Source: Actinocatenispora rupis | GTDB taxonomy: Bacteria; Actinomycetota; Actinomycetes; Mycobacteriales; Micromonosporaceae | Length of the DNA: 64,000 bases | Assembly (NCBI RefSeq): GCF_016861975.1 | Contig: NZ_BOMB01000020.1 | Coordinates: 28,452 to 92,451, forward strand | Direction: 5' to 3' | Part shown: piece by piece, positions 33,881-42,162 of the stretch | Layout: every line of letters begins with the position of its first letter | Numbering within the stretch: position 1 is the first letter of the stretch | Position numbers and translations under genes: made by a program | The notes under the pieces: generated by a model | What the model saw: the letters and a program-made list of their open reading frames with translations, nothing else | The model's database searches: none | What the model was told of the DNA's origin: nothing

Positions 33881-35164
33881 TCAGGTCGTCGGCTCGCCCG
33901 CCAGGGAGTACGCGGTGGTGTAGCGGGCGACGAGGCGGCGGGTGCCCACCGGCGGGTGCAGGCGCGTCGGTTCGGTGGTGTGCAAGGGAACCACGACGCG
34001 CGGGGCGATGCGCTCGACCATCCGGTGCAGGTCGTCCTGGCTGGCGTGGCCGGAACAGCCGATCGTACGCAGCGGCACCGACAGCGTGTCGAGCCAGTCG
34101 GTCAGCAGCGCCCAGCGCGCGTCGAACGGGCCGAGCGGCTCGCCATTGGCGTGCAGGTACACCGAATCGGCGCCGAGCGGCAGGTCGAGCAGGCTGGCGA
34201 AGTCGTACGGCTCCGGCGCGACGACGAACGCCCCGGGCGTGGTGTGCACGGCGTCCAGCGAGACGGTGTCCCAGGAGACCGCCCCCGGCACGCCCACCCG
34301 GCGCAGCAGGTCCGCGACCGGTTGCGGCCACACCAGCGCCCGTCCGGCGGCGCGGGTCAGCGCCACGAACTCCGCCGCCCGCTCCACGTCCCGCGGGTAC
34401 ATGGACAGCAGGACCAGGCCGGCGGTGTCGCGCAGCGCGTCGGAGTACGCGGTGGTCACGTCGGTCTCGGTGCGGGGCGGGCCGTCCGGCGCGGGCCAGC
34501 CGAGTGTGGTGCCCTCGGTGACGAGCATGTCGCAGCCGTCCGCCGCGGCGACGAACGCCTCCGAGCGCTCCGGATGCCGCCCGTGGAACCGGATGTCCCC
34601 CGTGTACGCCAGCGTCCCCGCCGGCGTACGCACCAGGTAGCCGCAGGCGCCCGGTACGTCGTGGTCGACCGGTACGCAGGTGACGGCGATGTCTCCACAG
34701 TGGACGGTCTCGTCGTCGGCGAGGGGTCGCCAGTCCGGTTCGCGGCCGACCAGCTCCTCGCCGGTGTCGGCGAGCGCGGCCAGCAGCCGTACCGCGTCGC
34801 GGTGCGCGTGCACGGGCACGTCGCGGCGGACGAACCCGGCGAGGCCCACGTGGTCCAGGTGGGGGTGCGACACGAACACCGCGGTCCCGTCCACCCGCTC
34901 CCCCAGGTACGCCAGCTCCGGCGCCTCGTCGGCGTCCGGAAGGTACGCCGGGTCGAACAGGCCGGGGATCCGCGGCGCGGCACCGACCCGCAGCCGGTCG
35001 GCGAGTTCGCGGCCGGGCCGGGTCGCCAGCGGCGGACGGAACAGATCGCCACCGGCCGGGATGTCCAGGCCGATGTCGAGCAGCACCCGGTGGTCGCCGT
35101 GCCGGACCAGGATCTTGCTGGATCCGATCACGCCGAGCCCGCCGAAGAACTCCACAGTGGACAA
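33881..35164 (-). CDS. Beta-CASP-like metallo-beta-lactamase-fold hydrolase
   Basis: A 427-residue metallohydrolase. VFVSHPHLDHVGLAGFVRR near residue 97 is the HxHxDH zinc motif and LAYTGDIRFHGRHPER near 186 supplies the bridging aspartate. The C-terminal part IGCSGHASQDDLHRMVERI and RVVVPLHT has the look of the beta-CASP/RNase J family. It may process RNA or a phosphate ester. The TTG at 35164 is chosen because GGGGAG lies 8 nt upstream; GTG 35155 is the alternative. It follows the HAD phosphatase by 18 bp at the end of an ABC-importer operon. Confidence 0.75.
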   Translation of the reverse strand: MSTVEFFGGLGVIGSSKILVRHGDHRVLLDIGLDIPAGGDLFRPPLATRPGRELADRLRVGAAPRIPGLFDPAYLPDADEAPELAYLGERVDGTAVFVSHPHLDHVGLAGFVRRDVPVHAHRDAVRLLAALADTGEELVGREPDWRPLADDETVHCGDIAVTCVPVDHDVPGACGYLVRTPAGTLAYTGDIRFHGRHPERSEAFVAAADGCDMLVTEGTTLGWPAPDGPPRTETDVTTAYSDALRDTAGLVLLSMYPRDVERAAEFVALTRAAGRALVWPQPVADLLRRVGVPGAVSWDTVSLDAVHTTPGAFVVAPEPYDFASLLDLPLGADSVYLHANGEPLGPFDARWALLTDWLDTLSVPLRTIGCSGHASQDDLHRMVERIAPRVVVPLHTTEPTRLHPPVGTRRLVARYTTAYSLAGEPTT

Positions 35165-35182
35165 ACGAAACGCTCCCCAGGC

Positions 35183-35884
35183 TCAGGACCCGGCGAGCGG
35201 ATGCTCCCTGGCGAAGCGCGCCGGGTCGGCCGCCCAGCGACGGATCCCGGGCAGCAGGTCGCCGACCGTGGGACCGGTCAGGTGCGCCGGACCGGCGGCT
35301 CGGCCGAACCGGTCAACATACCCGGTGACGGCGCCCGCCGACAGTGCGGGTGCGATGTCGTTGCGCCAGTGGTCGCCGACCGACAACGCGCGCCACGGCT
35401 GCCCGGCGGCGCCGATCGTGTCCAGCAGCCGCGCCAGCAGCGGGCGTACGGCGGTGGGTTTGCGGGCGGAGAACACGATCTCGTGGAACAGCCCGCGTAC
35501 GCCGAGCCGTTCGAGCAGTTGCAGCAGCCCGTCGCGGGGGCTGTTGGTCGCCAGCACCACCAGGTACCTGCCGCGCAGCTCGGCGAGCAGGTCGGCGAAC
35601 CCGCCCGGCACGGTCACCGGTACGGTGCCGTCGGCGAGGCCGGCGCGGGCCCGCAGGAACGCGGTGTCCACAAGGGACAGTGGCGCGTCGGCGGCGAGGC
35701 TGCGTACGGCCTCCCAGCCGTCGGAGGCGCCCGGCACCGTACCGCCGGCGAGGTACTCGGCGACCCGGGCCGGAAGCGCCGCGTCGCCGGTCAGGGCGGC
35801 CAGTTCGGCGGCGTAGCGGCGGATCGGGCCGTCGCCCGCGTACAGGGTGCCGTCGAGGTCGACGAGCAGCACGCCGTCGTTCAC
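35183..35884 (-). CDS. HAD-family phosphatase
   Basis: A 233-residue HAD hydrolase. VLLVDLDGTLYAGD at residues 5-18 carries the two aspartates, LVVLATNSPRDGL near 107 the second motif, FSARKPTAVRPLL near 137 the lysine, and LSVGDHWRNDIAPALSAGA near 168 the metal acids. The cap is a helical C1 type. Its GTG overlaps the stop of the upstream permease by 4 nt (GTGA), so it is translationally coupled to a sugar importer and may dephosphorylate a derivative of the imported compound. Confidence 0.83.
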   Translation of the reverse strand: MNDGVLLVDLDGTLYAGDGPIRRYAAELAALTGDAALPARVAEYLAGGTVPGASDGWEAVRSLAADAPLSLVDTAFLRARAGLADGTVPVTVPGGFADLLAELRGRYLVVLATNSPRDGLLQLLERLGVRGLFHEIVFSARKPTAVRPLLARLLDTIGAAGQPWRALSVGDHWRNDIAPALSAGAVTGYVDRFGRAAGPAHLTGPTVGDLLPGIRRWAADPARFAREHPLAGS

Positions 35885-36744
35885 TTCAACCCTCCGGCCG
35901 TCGAGTACGCGCCGGTGAGGAAGTGCCGTTGCAGCGCGAGGAACAGCACGAGTACCGGGACGGTGGTGAACGTGACCGCCGCCGACAGTCCGGTCCAGTC
36001 GGTGCCCTGCGCGCCGTAGAACGTGGCGAGGCCGACCTCGACCGGCTGCACCGCCGGGGAGGAGGTCATGACGAACGGCCAGACGAACGAGTTCCACGAG
36101 CCGAGGAACACGTTCAGCGCCACGATGAGGATCGCCGGCCGCACCAGCGGTACGCCGATCGACCACAGCATCCGCAGCCGTCCCGCGCCGTCCAGCTCGG
36201 CGGCGTCGAACAGCTCGGTCGGCAGCCCGGCGAAGAACTGCCGCACCAGGAAGATGCCGAACACGCTGGCACCCCACGGCAGGATCTGGATCCAGTACGT
36301 GTCGAGCAGGTCGGCGGTCTGCGCGATCACGTAGTCCGGGATGAGCAGTACCGTCTGCGGCACCATCATCACCGCCAGCACCACCGTGAACAGCGCGGTA
36401 CGCCCGCGGAAGCGCAGCACCCCGAACGCGAAGCCGGCGAGTACCGAGGTGAGGACGGCGAGGACCACGGTCGCGCCGGCCACCAGCACGGTGTTGCCGA
36501 ACAGCCGGGGCCACGGCGCCGCCGCCCAGGCGCGGGCGTAGTTGGCGACGTGCCAGTGCGGCAGCAGCGAGGGCGGGAACCGGTACACGTCGGAGGTGCG
36601 CGCCAGCGACGTGGTCACCACCCACCAGAACGGGGCCAGGAACGCCAGCCCGACGGCGACCGCGACGACGCGCCGTACCACCGGGCCGGCCGGACGGCGC
36701 CGCCGCCGCACGTGGGACGGCGCGCCGCCGGGTCGCACGTGCAT
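35881..36744 (-). CDS. ABC carbohydrate importer permease (MalG-like)
   Basis: A 287-residue permease with six hydrophobic helices. The EAA loop that docks the ATPase reads LFDAAELDGAGRLRMLWSIG near residue 187. The layout is that of MalG/UgpE subunits. It starts directly after the stop of the binding-protein gene (TAG 36745-36747), so translation is coupled. No ATPase gene is present in the operon; actinobacterial importers of this class usually share the MsiK ATPase encoded elsewhere. Confidence 0.9.
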   Translation of the reverse strand: MHVRPGGAPSHVRRRRRPAGPVVRRVVAVAVGLAFLAPFWWVVTTSLARTSDVYRFPPSLLPHWHVANYARAWAAAPWPRLFGNTVLVAGATVVLAVLTSVLAGFAFGVLRFRGRTALFTVVLAVMMVPQTVLLIPDYVIAQTADLLDTYWIQILPWGASVFGIFLVRQFFAGLPTELFDAAELDGAGRLRMLWSIGVPLVRPAILIVALNVFLGSWNSFVWPFVMTSSPAVQPVEVGLATFYGAQGTDWTGLSAAVTFTTVPVLVLFLALQRHFLTGAYSTAGGLK

Positions 36745-38025
36745 CTACTCCCCCGACTTCGCCTCGGCCGCGGCCTGCTTCTGCGCGTCGGCCAGCGCGG
36801 CGGCCGGCGTCTGCTTGCCGGTCAGCGCCGACTGCATCGCCACCGCCAGCTCGCCCTGCGCCTTGGTCACCCACGGGTACGGCGGGTCGGCCTTCGCGGT
36901 CTTCAGCGCGTCCGCCCCGAACTTCTGGTACGGGTTCTTCGCGATGAAGTCGGCCATCTTCGGCAGCGCGGCCGGCGTCACGGGCAGGTAGCCGGAGTGG
37001 CTCGCCCAGTACGCCTGCGCGTCCGGCGACGACAGGTACTTCATGAACGTCCAGGCCGCCTTCTTCTCCTGGTCGGACGCCTTGGCGAACATGACGATGT
37101 TCGTACCGGCGAGCTGGTTCGCGGCGCCGGCCGGGCCGCTCGGCAGCGGCGCCGTGCCCATCGGGAACTTCCCGCCGACGGCCTGCTGGTTGTAGAAGTA
37201 GCTGGCCACGCTGGAGATGTCGAAGCCGCCCTTGCCGGCGCCGAGCGCCACCTGACCCGGGTAGTTCTTGCCCAGCGACAGCGCGCCGGCCTTCTTCAGG
37301 TCCGCCAGGTAGGTCATCGCCTGCACCGCCGCCGGGCTGGTGAACCGCGGCTTGCCGTCCGAGGCGAACACCGGCGTGCCGTACGCCGCGGCGAGGATCT
37401 CGAACCACGCCTCACCGCCGGCCGGCCCCGCCGACGTACCGGGGTCGATGGACACGCCGACGGTGCCGTGGCCGGACACCGCCTTCGCCGTCGCCGCGAA
37501 CTCGTCCCACGTCTTCGGCGCGCTCTTTCCCTTACCCGACAACATCTTCTGGTTGTAGTACTGGATGACGACGCTCTTGTTGAACGGCCACATGTAGAGC
37601 TTGTGGTCGCTCGGCAGGTAGAGGTCGGAACGCACGCCCGGGTAGAGCGCGGCGACGTCCGCCTTGCCCGCGTAGCCGTCCAGCGGCACCAGCACCTGAC
37701 TCTTCGCGTACGTCGCCGCCCAGTCCGAGTACGCCTGGCCGATCGTCGGCGGCTTCCCGGCGGCCAGCGCCGCGGTCTCCTTGTTGCGCAGCGTCGGGTA
37801 GTCCGGCTCGACGACGAGCTGCACGTCGATGTCCTTGTGCTGCTTCTCGAACTGCTTCGTCAGGTACTCCATGGACGACTTGAGCGTGCCCGAGCTCATC
37901 GTCTCCATGAACGTGACGGTGGTCTTGCCGGTGGACGAGCCCGCGCCGCAGCCGGCCAGCCCGCCGGCGGCGAGTACGCCGGCGGCCAGCACGGCCACGG
38001 CGCGGGTGAGGGGTGATTGAGGCAT
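36745..38025 (-). CDS. ABC importer solute-binding lipoprotein
   Basis: A 426-residue lipoprotein of the extracellular binding-protein 1 family. The signal peptide ends in the lipobox LAGC with Cys26. TVTFMETMSSGTLKSSMEYL begins the mature fold and AVGGKFPMGTAPLPSGPAG near 275 is a typical family stretch. Such proteins bind oligosaccharides or glycerol-phosphate compounds; the ligand cannot be read. It lies between the two permeases. AGGAG stands well upstream of ATG 38025, so the start is fixed mainly by the signal peptide. Confidence 0.88.
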   Translation of the reverse strand: MPQSPLTRAVAVLAAGVLAAGGLAGCGAGSSTGKTTVTFMETMSSGTLKSSMEYLTKQFEKQHKDIDVQLVVEPDYPTLRNKETAALAAGKPPTIGQAYSDWAATYAKSQVLVPLDGYAGKADVAALYPGVRSDLYLPSDHKLYMWPFNKSVVIQYYNQKMLSGKGKSAPKTWDEFAATAKAVSGHGTVGVSIDPGTSAGPAGGEAWFEILAAAYGTPVFASDGKPRFTSPAAVQAMTYLADLKKAGALSLGKNYPGQVALGAGKGGFDISSVASYFYNQQAVGGKFPMGTAPLPSGPAGAANQLAGTNIVMFAKASDQEKKAAWTFMKYLSSPDAQAYWASHSGYLPVTPAALPKMADFIAKNPYQKFGADALKTAKADPPYPWVTKAQGELAVAMQSALTGKQTPAAALADAQKQAAAEAKSGE

Positions 38026-38039
38026 GGGGGGTGCGACTC

Positions 38040-38981
38040 CTAGCGCGACGAGGACCGTCGGGTCCGGAACTGCAGCAGGGTGAACAGTGCGGTCACGACG
38101 AACAGCACGACGGCCAGGGCCGCCGCGTACCCGGTGTGGAAGAACACGAACGCCTCCTGGTACAGCAGGAAGCTCAGGGTGGTGGTGGCGTGCACCGGCC
38201 CGCCGCCGGTCATCAGGAAGAACTGGGTGAACGCCTGCAGCGACGAGATCGTCGAGATCGTCACGACGAACACCGTCACCGGACGCAGCTGCGGCCAGGT
38301 GACGTACCAGAACTCCTGCCAGCGGTTCGCGCCGTCGACCCGCGCGGCCTCGCCCAGCTCGCCGGAGATGACGCTCAGCCCGCCGAGGAAGATCACCACG
38401 GTGAATCCGACCTCGTGCCACAGGCTGTACGCCAGTACCGCCGGCATCGCGGTGGCCGAGTTGTCCAGCCAGTCCACCCCGGACAGCCCGAACAGGTGCA
38501 GGACCGCGTTGGCCAGCCCGAACTGCGGGTTGAAGATCCACACCCAGACGATCGAGGTGGCCACCAGCGGCGTCACGTGCGGCACGAACACCGCCACCCG
38601 TACGGCGCCGAGCAGCGCGCCGCCCCGCTGCAGCAGCACCGCGATCGCCAGCGACAGCGCCGTACCGCCGATGACCATGCCGGCCGTGAAGTACAGCGAG
38701 GTGAGGCCGCTGGCGGCGAACGACGGGGTGGCGTGCCCGAACAGCTTCGTGTAGTTGCCGGCGCCGATGAAGCGCGACTGCGCGACGTTCAGCGGGTTCC
38801 AGTCGAACAGGCTGATCACGAACGTGTACGCGGTCGGCAGGATCGTGAACACCGCGAAGATCAGCAGCGCCGGGAGGGTGAGGCCGACGGCGAGCGGGCC
38901 GTTGCGCGCCCGGCGCGCGGGACGCCGACCGACCTGGACCGCGCGCGGGCTCACCCGCTGCTCTGCCTGCGTCGTCGCCAC
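38040..38981 (-). CDS. ABC carbohydrate importer permease (MalF-like)
   Basis: A 313-residue permease with six main hydrophobic helices. The EAA loop is LGEAARVDGANRWQEFWYVT near 213. The arginine-rich N-terminus before the first helix is typical. It is the first gene of the operon permease, binding protein, permease, HAD phosphatase, metallohydrolase. The start is the GTG at 38981; upstream ribosome pairing is weak. Confidence 0.88.
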   Translation of the reverse strand: MATTQAEQRVSPRAVQVGRRPARRARNGPLAVGLTLPALLIFAVFTILPTAYTFVISLFDWNPLNVAQSRFIGAGNYTKLFGHATPSFAASGLTSLYFTAGMVIGGTALSLAIAVLLQRGGALLGAVRVAVFVPHVTPLVATSIVWVWIFNPQFGLANAVLHLFGLSGVDWLDNSATAMPAVLAYSLWHEVGFTVVIFLGGLSVISGELGEAARVDGANRWQEFWYVTWPQLRPVTVFVVTISTISSLQAFTQFFLMTGGGPVHATTTLSFLLYQEAFVFFHTGYAAALAVVLFVVTALFTLLQFRTRRSSSR

Positions 38982-39377
38982 CGCTGCGCGTGTCCTCTTC
39001 CCGCGTCGAGACGCCCGGACCGACCCACCGTCCGAGGCTTCCAGTTACCGGGAAGTTAAGGCGCCGAACGTTGCTGATCGGTTAATCTGTAGGGCTTTGG
39101 CCATGAACGGTGCCCGAGCCTAACAGGCAGATCGCCCGGGACGACAGGGGTAGATCCACCGGTACGCGAAAACCGCGGAAACTGTTATGCCCGCGTTGCC
39201 CCTTCCCGAAATGTGGAAGATCTGGCCGGCGAAGCCCGGACATCGGTGATATTACGGGCGCCCCTCGCCGGGGCGCCCGCGAACCGGAACGCGCCCCGCC
39301 GAACCGCCCGAACCGCGGCGGATCCCGCCCGGGCGGCGCATGCTGGTGGTAGTGATCCGATGCCCAGGGGGTGACCC
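38982..39377. other. Intergenic region between importer and hypothetical gene
   Basis: About 395 bp holding the promoters of two divergent units. It includes two hexamers 11 bp apart, GTTACC at 39044 and GTTAAG at 39055, a spacing like PhoP-box direct repeats, but the match to the PHO consensus is poor. AT-rich patches at 39050-39095 suggest promoter sequence. No gene is visible. Confidence 0.4.
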
Positions 39378-40055
39378 ATGTCCTCGCCGCGTACGCCCGA
39401 CCTGGTCCCCGTCCTGTCCCGCGGCAAGCACCACAGCCCGCGACGGGGCGCCTGCTTCATGGAGATGGCCTCGTATCTGGCCGGCGAAAAGTGGAGCGAC
39501 CACCCGCCGTGCACGCATCCGCTGCTCGCGGCGGTCGCCCGGCAGGTCAACGACCGGATGAGCGACGAGGCGCGGTCCCGGCTCATCACCCTGATCCCGT
39601 CCGTGATCGGACTGACCGGCGACGACCTACACGTCGACGTACGGATCGCGCTGCGCTGCGCCACCACGGCCCTGCCCGTCGTCGCCGCCGAACGCCAGCG
39701 CGGCCTCGCCGTCGCCGTACTGTCCGCCAACCGCATCCGCGCCCAACTCGACGGACTGCCCGGCGACTTCATGGAGGACGAGAGCCGCGAGGCGCTGCTG
39801 CGCACGCCGCACGCCCGGCGCTGGGCCGAACAGTTCACGCCCGGCTTCGCCCCCACCGCCAAGGCGTTCCGCAAGTACGCGGCGCCCGCCACGGTGTCGG
39901 GTGCGGTCGACGGGATCGCCGCCGCCTGCGTACCGGATCCCGACGCGCTGCTGCACGAACTGCTCGCCGGCACCATCGCCGACTGCACCGCGCTGCTCGG
40001 CCGTACGCCGACCCCGGCACCCCGACCCGCCCGCCGGATCCGTACCCACCGCTGA
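39378..40055 (+). CDS. Conserved actinobacterial protein of unknown function
   Basis: A 225-residue soluble, mostly helical protein. It contains HHSPRRGACFMEMASYLAGE near residue 17, then WSDHPPCTHPLLAAVARQVN, a pattern I know from uncharacterised actinobacterial proteins. The His and Cys residues there could bind a metal. The C-terminus is basic and proline-rich (TPTPAPRPARRIRTHR). There is no signal peptide or membrane segment. AGGGGG lies upstream of ATG 39378. It stands alone between divergent and convergent neighbours, so context gives no function. Confidence 0.7.
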   Translation: MSSPRTPDLVPVLSRGKHHSPRRGACFMEMASYLAGEKWSDHPPCTHPLLAAVARQVNDRMSDEARSRLITLIPSVIGLTGDDLHVDVRIALRCATTALPVVAAERQRGLAVAVLSANRIRAQLDGLPGDFMEDESREALLRTPHARRWAEQFTPGFAPTAKAFRKYAAPATVSGAVDGIAAACVPDPDALLHELLAGTIADCTALLGRTPTPAPRPARRIRTHR

Positions 40056-40128
40056 CGGCCACCCTCGCCGACGTCACGCGCGCTTTCCGTTGCGGCGCAA
40101 GCGATTCGCGGCCGGTAGGTCGGTGTCG

Positions 40129-40929
40129 TCAGGGGCGGCGGGCGACGCCGGCGAGCAGTGGCAGCGACGCGGTACGCGGGTCGGCCGGTTGGTCCGGCCG
40201 CCACGCGCCGGCGGTGACGAGCCCCGGGTCGAGCAGCGGCCAGTCTCCGAAGAACCGCTCGATCTCCGCCCTGGTACGCAGGCCCCACGGGTTGGTGGTG
40301 CCCTGGTACAGCTCCTGCGCCGCGCCGACCCCGGCGTGCAGCTCGACATCGCTGCTGCCGTGCGTGACGACCAGCATGCTGCCCGGCACCGCCACCTGCC
40401 GGTACCGCTCGACCACCCCGTACGCGTCGTCGGCGTCGGTGAGGAAGTGCAGCACGGACACCAGCAGGATCGCCACCGGACGGTCGAAGTCGAGTACCCG
40501 GTGGGCGTCGGGGTGGGCGAGGACGGCGGCGGGGTCGCGCAGGTCGGCGCGGACCACGGCGCAGCGCGGATCGTCGTCGAGCAGGGCGAGGCTGTGCGCG
40601 ACCGCAACGGGATCGTTGTCCACGTACACGACGTGCGCGGACGGGTTGGCGCGGTGCGCGATCTCGTGCACGTTGCCGGCGGTGGGGATGCCGGAGCCGA
40701 GGTCGAGGAACTGGTCGATCCCGGCCGCGGCGCAGGCGAGCACGGCGCGACGGAGGAAGGACCGGTTGGTCCGGGCCAGCAGCCGGCCTTCGGGCATGGT
40801 GCCCAGCACCCGTTCGGCCAGCTCCCGGTCGGCGGCGAAGTTGTGCATGCCGCCCAGGTAGTAGTCGTACATCCGGGCGGCGCTCGGCCGATCCCGGTCA
40901 ACTGGCCCGGCCCAGTCCGGTTCCGTCAT
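40129..40929 (-). CDS. SAM methyltransferase, DUF574 family
   Basis: A 266-residue protein of the S-adenosyl methyltransferase family long known as DUF574, abundant in filamentous actinomycetes. PSAARMYDYYLGGMHNFAAD at residues 15-34 is its hallmark, and FLDLGSGIPTAGNVHEIA near 94 is motif I. Most members have no known substrate and some act in conservon-type regulation. ATG 40929 follows the VOC gene by 12 bp on the same strand, so the two may be co-transcribed. Confidence 0.87.
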   Translation of the reverse strand: MTEPDWAGPVDRDRPSAARMYDYYLGGMHNFAADRELAERVLGTMPEGRLLARTNRSFLRRAVLACAAAGIDQFLDLGSGIPTAGNVHEIAHRANPSAHVVYVDNDPVAVAHSLALLDDDPRCAVVRADLRDPAAVLAHPDAHRVLDFDRPVAILLVSVLHFLTDADDAYGVVERYRQVAVPGSMLVVTHGSSDVELHAGVGAAQELYQGTTNPWGLRTRAEIERFFGDWPLLDPGLVTAGAWRPDQPADPRTASLPLLAGVARRP

Positions 40930-40941
40930 GCCTTCAGCATC

Positions 40942-41331
40942 TCAGGCGGCACCCGCACCTTTCCAATCCACCAACTGGACGATCACGCCGTTGGGGTCGC
41001 GGACCTGGAATGCCCGCTCGCCCCATTCCTCCTCGGTGAGCGGCATGGTGACCGCGACTCCTTCGGCGGTCAGCCGCGCCAGCTCCCCTTCCAGGTCGTC
41101 GACGACGAACGCCAGGATCATCCCGGCGGCGTGGCTGTCGCGCTGGTCGGCGGGCAGGGTGGCGAGGCCGCGGCGCAGGAAGATCACGTTCATCCCGGCG
41201 TCGTCGCGGGCCAGCGAGGCGAACCCGTCGGCGGCCATCACCTCCTGGAATCCGAAGTGTCGCACCAGAAACGCGCTGGATGCGGCGACGTCGTCGACGT
41301 TCAGCGACACGGCGGACGAGCTGATCTGCAC
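40942..41331 (-). CDS. VOC-family (glyoxalase fold) protein
   Basis: A 129-residue vicinal-oxygen-chelate protein. SLNVDDVAASSAFLVRHFGF starts the fold, HAAGMILAFVVDDLEGELAR near 68 holds the central strand, and ERAFQVRDPNGVIVQLVDW near 104 is the terminal signature with Gln where many enzymes have Glu, as in some resistance-type binding proteins. GGGAG precedes GTG 41331. It is divergent from a TetR gene, with a perfect palindrome between them, so it is a likely repressor target. Confidence 0.82.
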   Translation of the reverse strand: MQISSSAVSLNVDDVAASSAFLVRHFGFQEVMAADGFASLARDDAGMNVIFLRRGLATLPADQRDSHAAGMILAFVVDDLEGELARLTAEGVAVTMPLTEEEWGERAFQVRDPNGVIVQLVDWKGAGAA

Positions 41332-41357
41332 GGCGGCTCCCGGTTCACGAATTAACT

Positions 41358-41378
41358 CTGTACGCCGTACAGTATAAC
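41358..41378 (+). promoter_or_regulatory. tetR promoter with CTGTAC-GCC-GTACAG operator
   Basis: Perfect 6-bp inverted repeat at 41358-41372 abutting the -10 TATAAC (41373-41378), which ends 6 nt before the TetR GTG start. A bound dimer would cover the promoter. It lies 27 bp before the divergent VOC gene. Confidence 0.7.
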
Positions 41379-41384
41379 GAGGGT

Positions 41385-42161
41385 GTGGAAGGATCCGCAA
41401 ACGTGAGCGGAGAGCGCAGTGGAGCGGGCGACCCGGCGAAGACCCTGCGGCTGCTGTGGCGCGAGCCCGGTGCCGCGCCGCGCCGCGGCCCCCGGCAGAC
41501 GCTGAGCATCGACGCGGTCGTCGACGCCGGTACCGCGGTCGCCGACGCCGAAGGGCTGGCCGCGGTGAGCATGCGCCGGCTCGCCACCGACCTCGGCGTG
41601 TCCACGATGACCATGTACACGTACGTGCCTGGCAAGGCGGAGCTGGTCGACGCGATGCTGGACGCCGCGTACGCGCGGATGCCGCGGCCGGACACCACCG
41701 GCCGACCGTGGCGCGAGCGGCTGACCGCGGTGGCCGACGCGAACCGGGCGCTGTGCCGTACGCATCCGTGGGTGGCCGGGGTACACACCGCGCGCCCGAC
41801 GCTCGGACCCGGCGCCATGGCGCGCTACGAGTACGAGCTGTCGGCGCTGGACGGGTTGGGGTTGAGCGACGTCGAGATGGACGACGCCCTCACCTACCTG
41901 ACTGGCTTCGTGTACGGGTGCGCCCGCGCCGAGGCCGACGCGCGTGCCGCCGCCACCGACAGCGCGATGAACGACGAGCAGTGGTGGGCGGCGAACGCGC
42001 CGCTCCTGGCGAAGGTGTTCGACGCCGAGGCGTACCCGCTGGCGGCCCGGGTGGGCACCGCCGCGGGCACCGCACACGGCGCCGCGTACGACGCGGACCA
42101 CGCCTACACGTTCGGCCTGGCCCGCGTACTGGACGGGCTCGCCGCCCTGGTGGAGCGGTGA
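41385..42161 (+). CDS. TetR-family regulator (TetR_C_1 type)
   Basis: A 258-residue regulator. Residues 38-85 form the DNA-binding part: SIDAVVDAGTAVADAEGLAA, then VSMRRLATDLGVSTMTMYTY. The long C-terminal domain matches the TetR_C_1 class found beside drug-resistance and VOC genes. The GTG at 41385 is chosen because the -10 TATAAC ends 6 nt before it (leaderless); the in-frame GTG at 41403 has GGAAGGA upstream and remains possible. It probably represses itself and the VOC gene. Confidence 0.87.
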   Translation: MEGSANVSGERSGAGDPAKTLRLLWREPGAAPRRGPRQTLSIDAVVDAGTAVADAEGLAAVSMRRLATDLGVSTMTMYTYVPGKAELVDAMLDAAYARMPRPDTTGRPWRERLTAVADANRALCRTHPWVAGVHTARPTLGPGAMARYEYELSALDGLGLSDVEMDDALTYLTGFVYGCARAEADARAAATDSAMNDEQWWAANAPLLAKVFDAEAYPLAARVGTAAGTAHGAAYDADHAYTFGLARVLDGLAALVER

Positions 42162-42162
42162 G

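Noticed and set aside
38982..39100. PHO box before the ABC importer
   Set aside because: GTTACC and GTTAAG are 11 bp apart, but the repeats differ from GTTCACC at several positions, and the plus-strand direction relative to the operon is not decisive. Kept only as a note in the gap entry.
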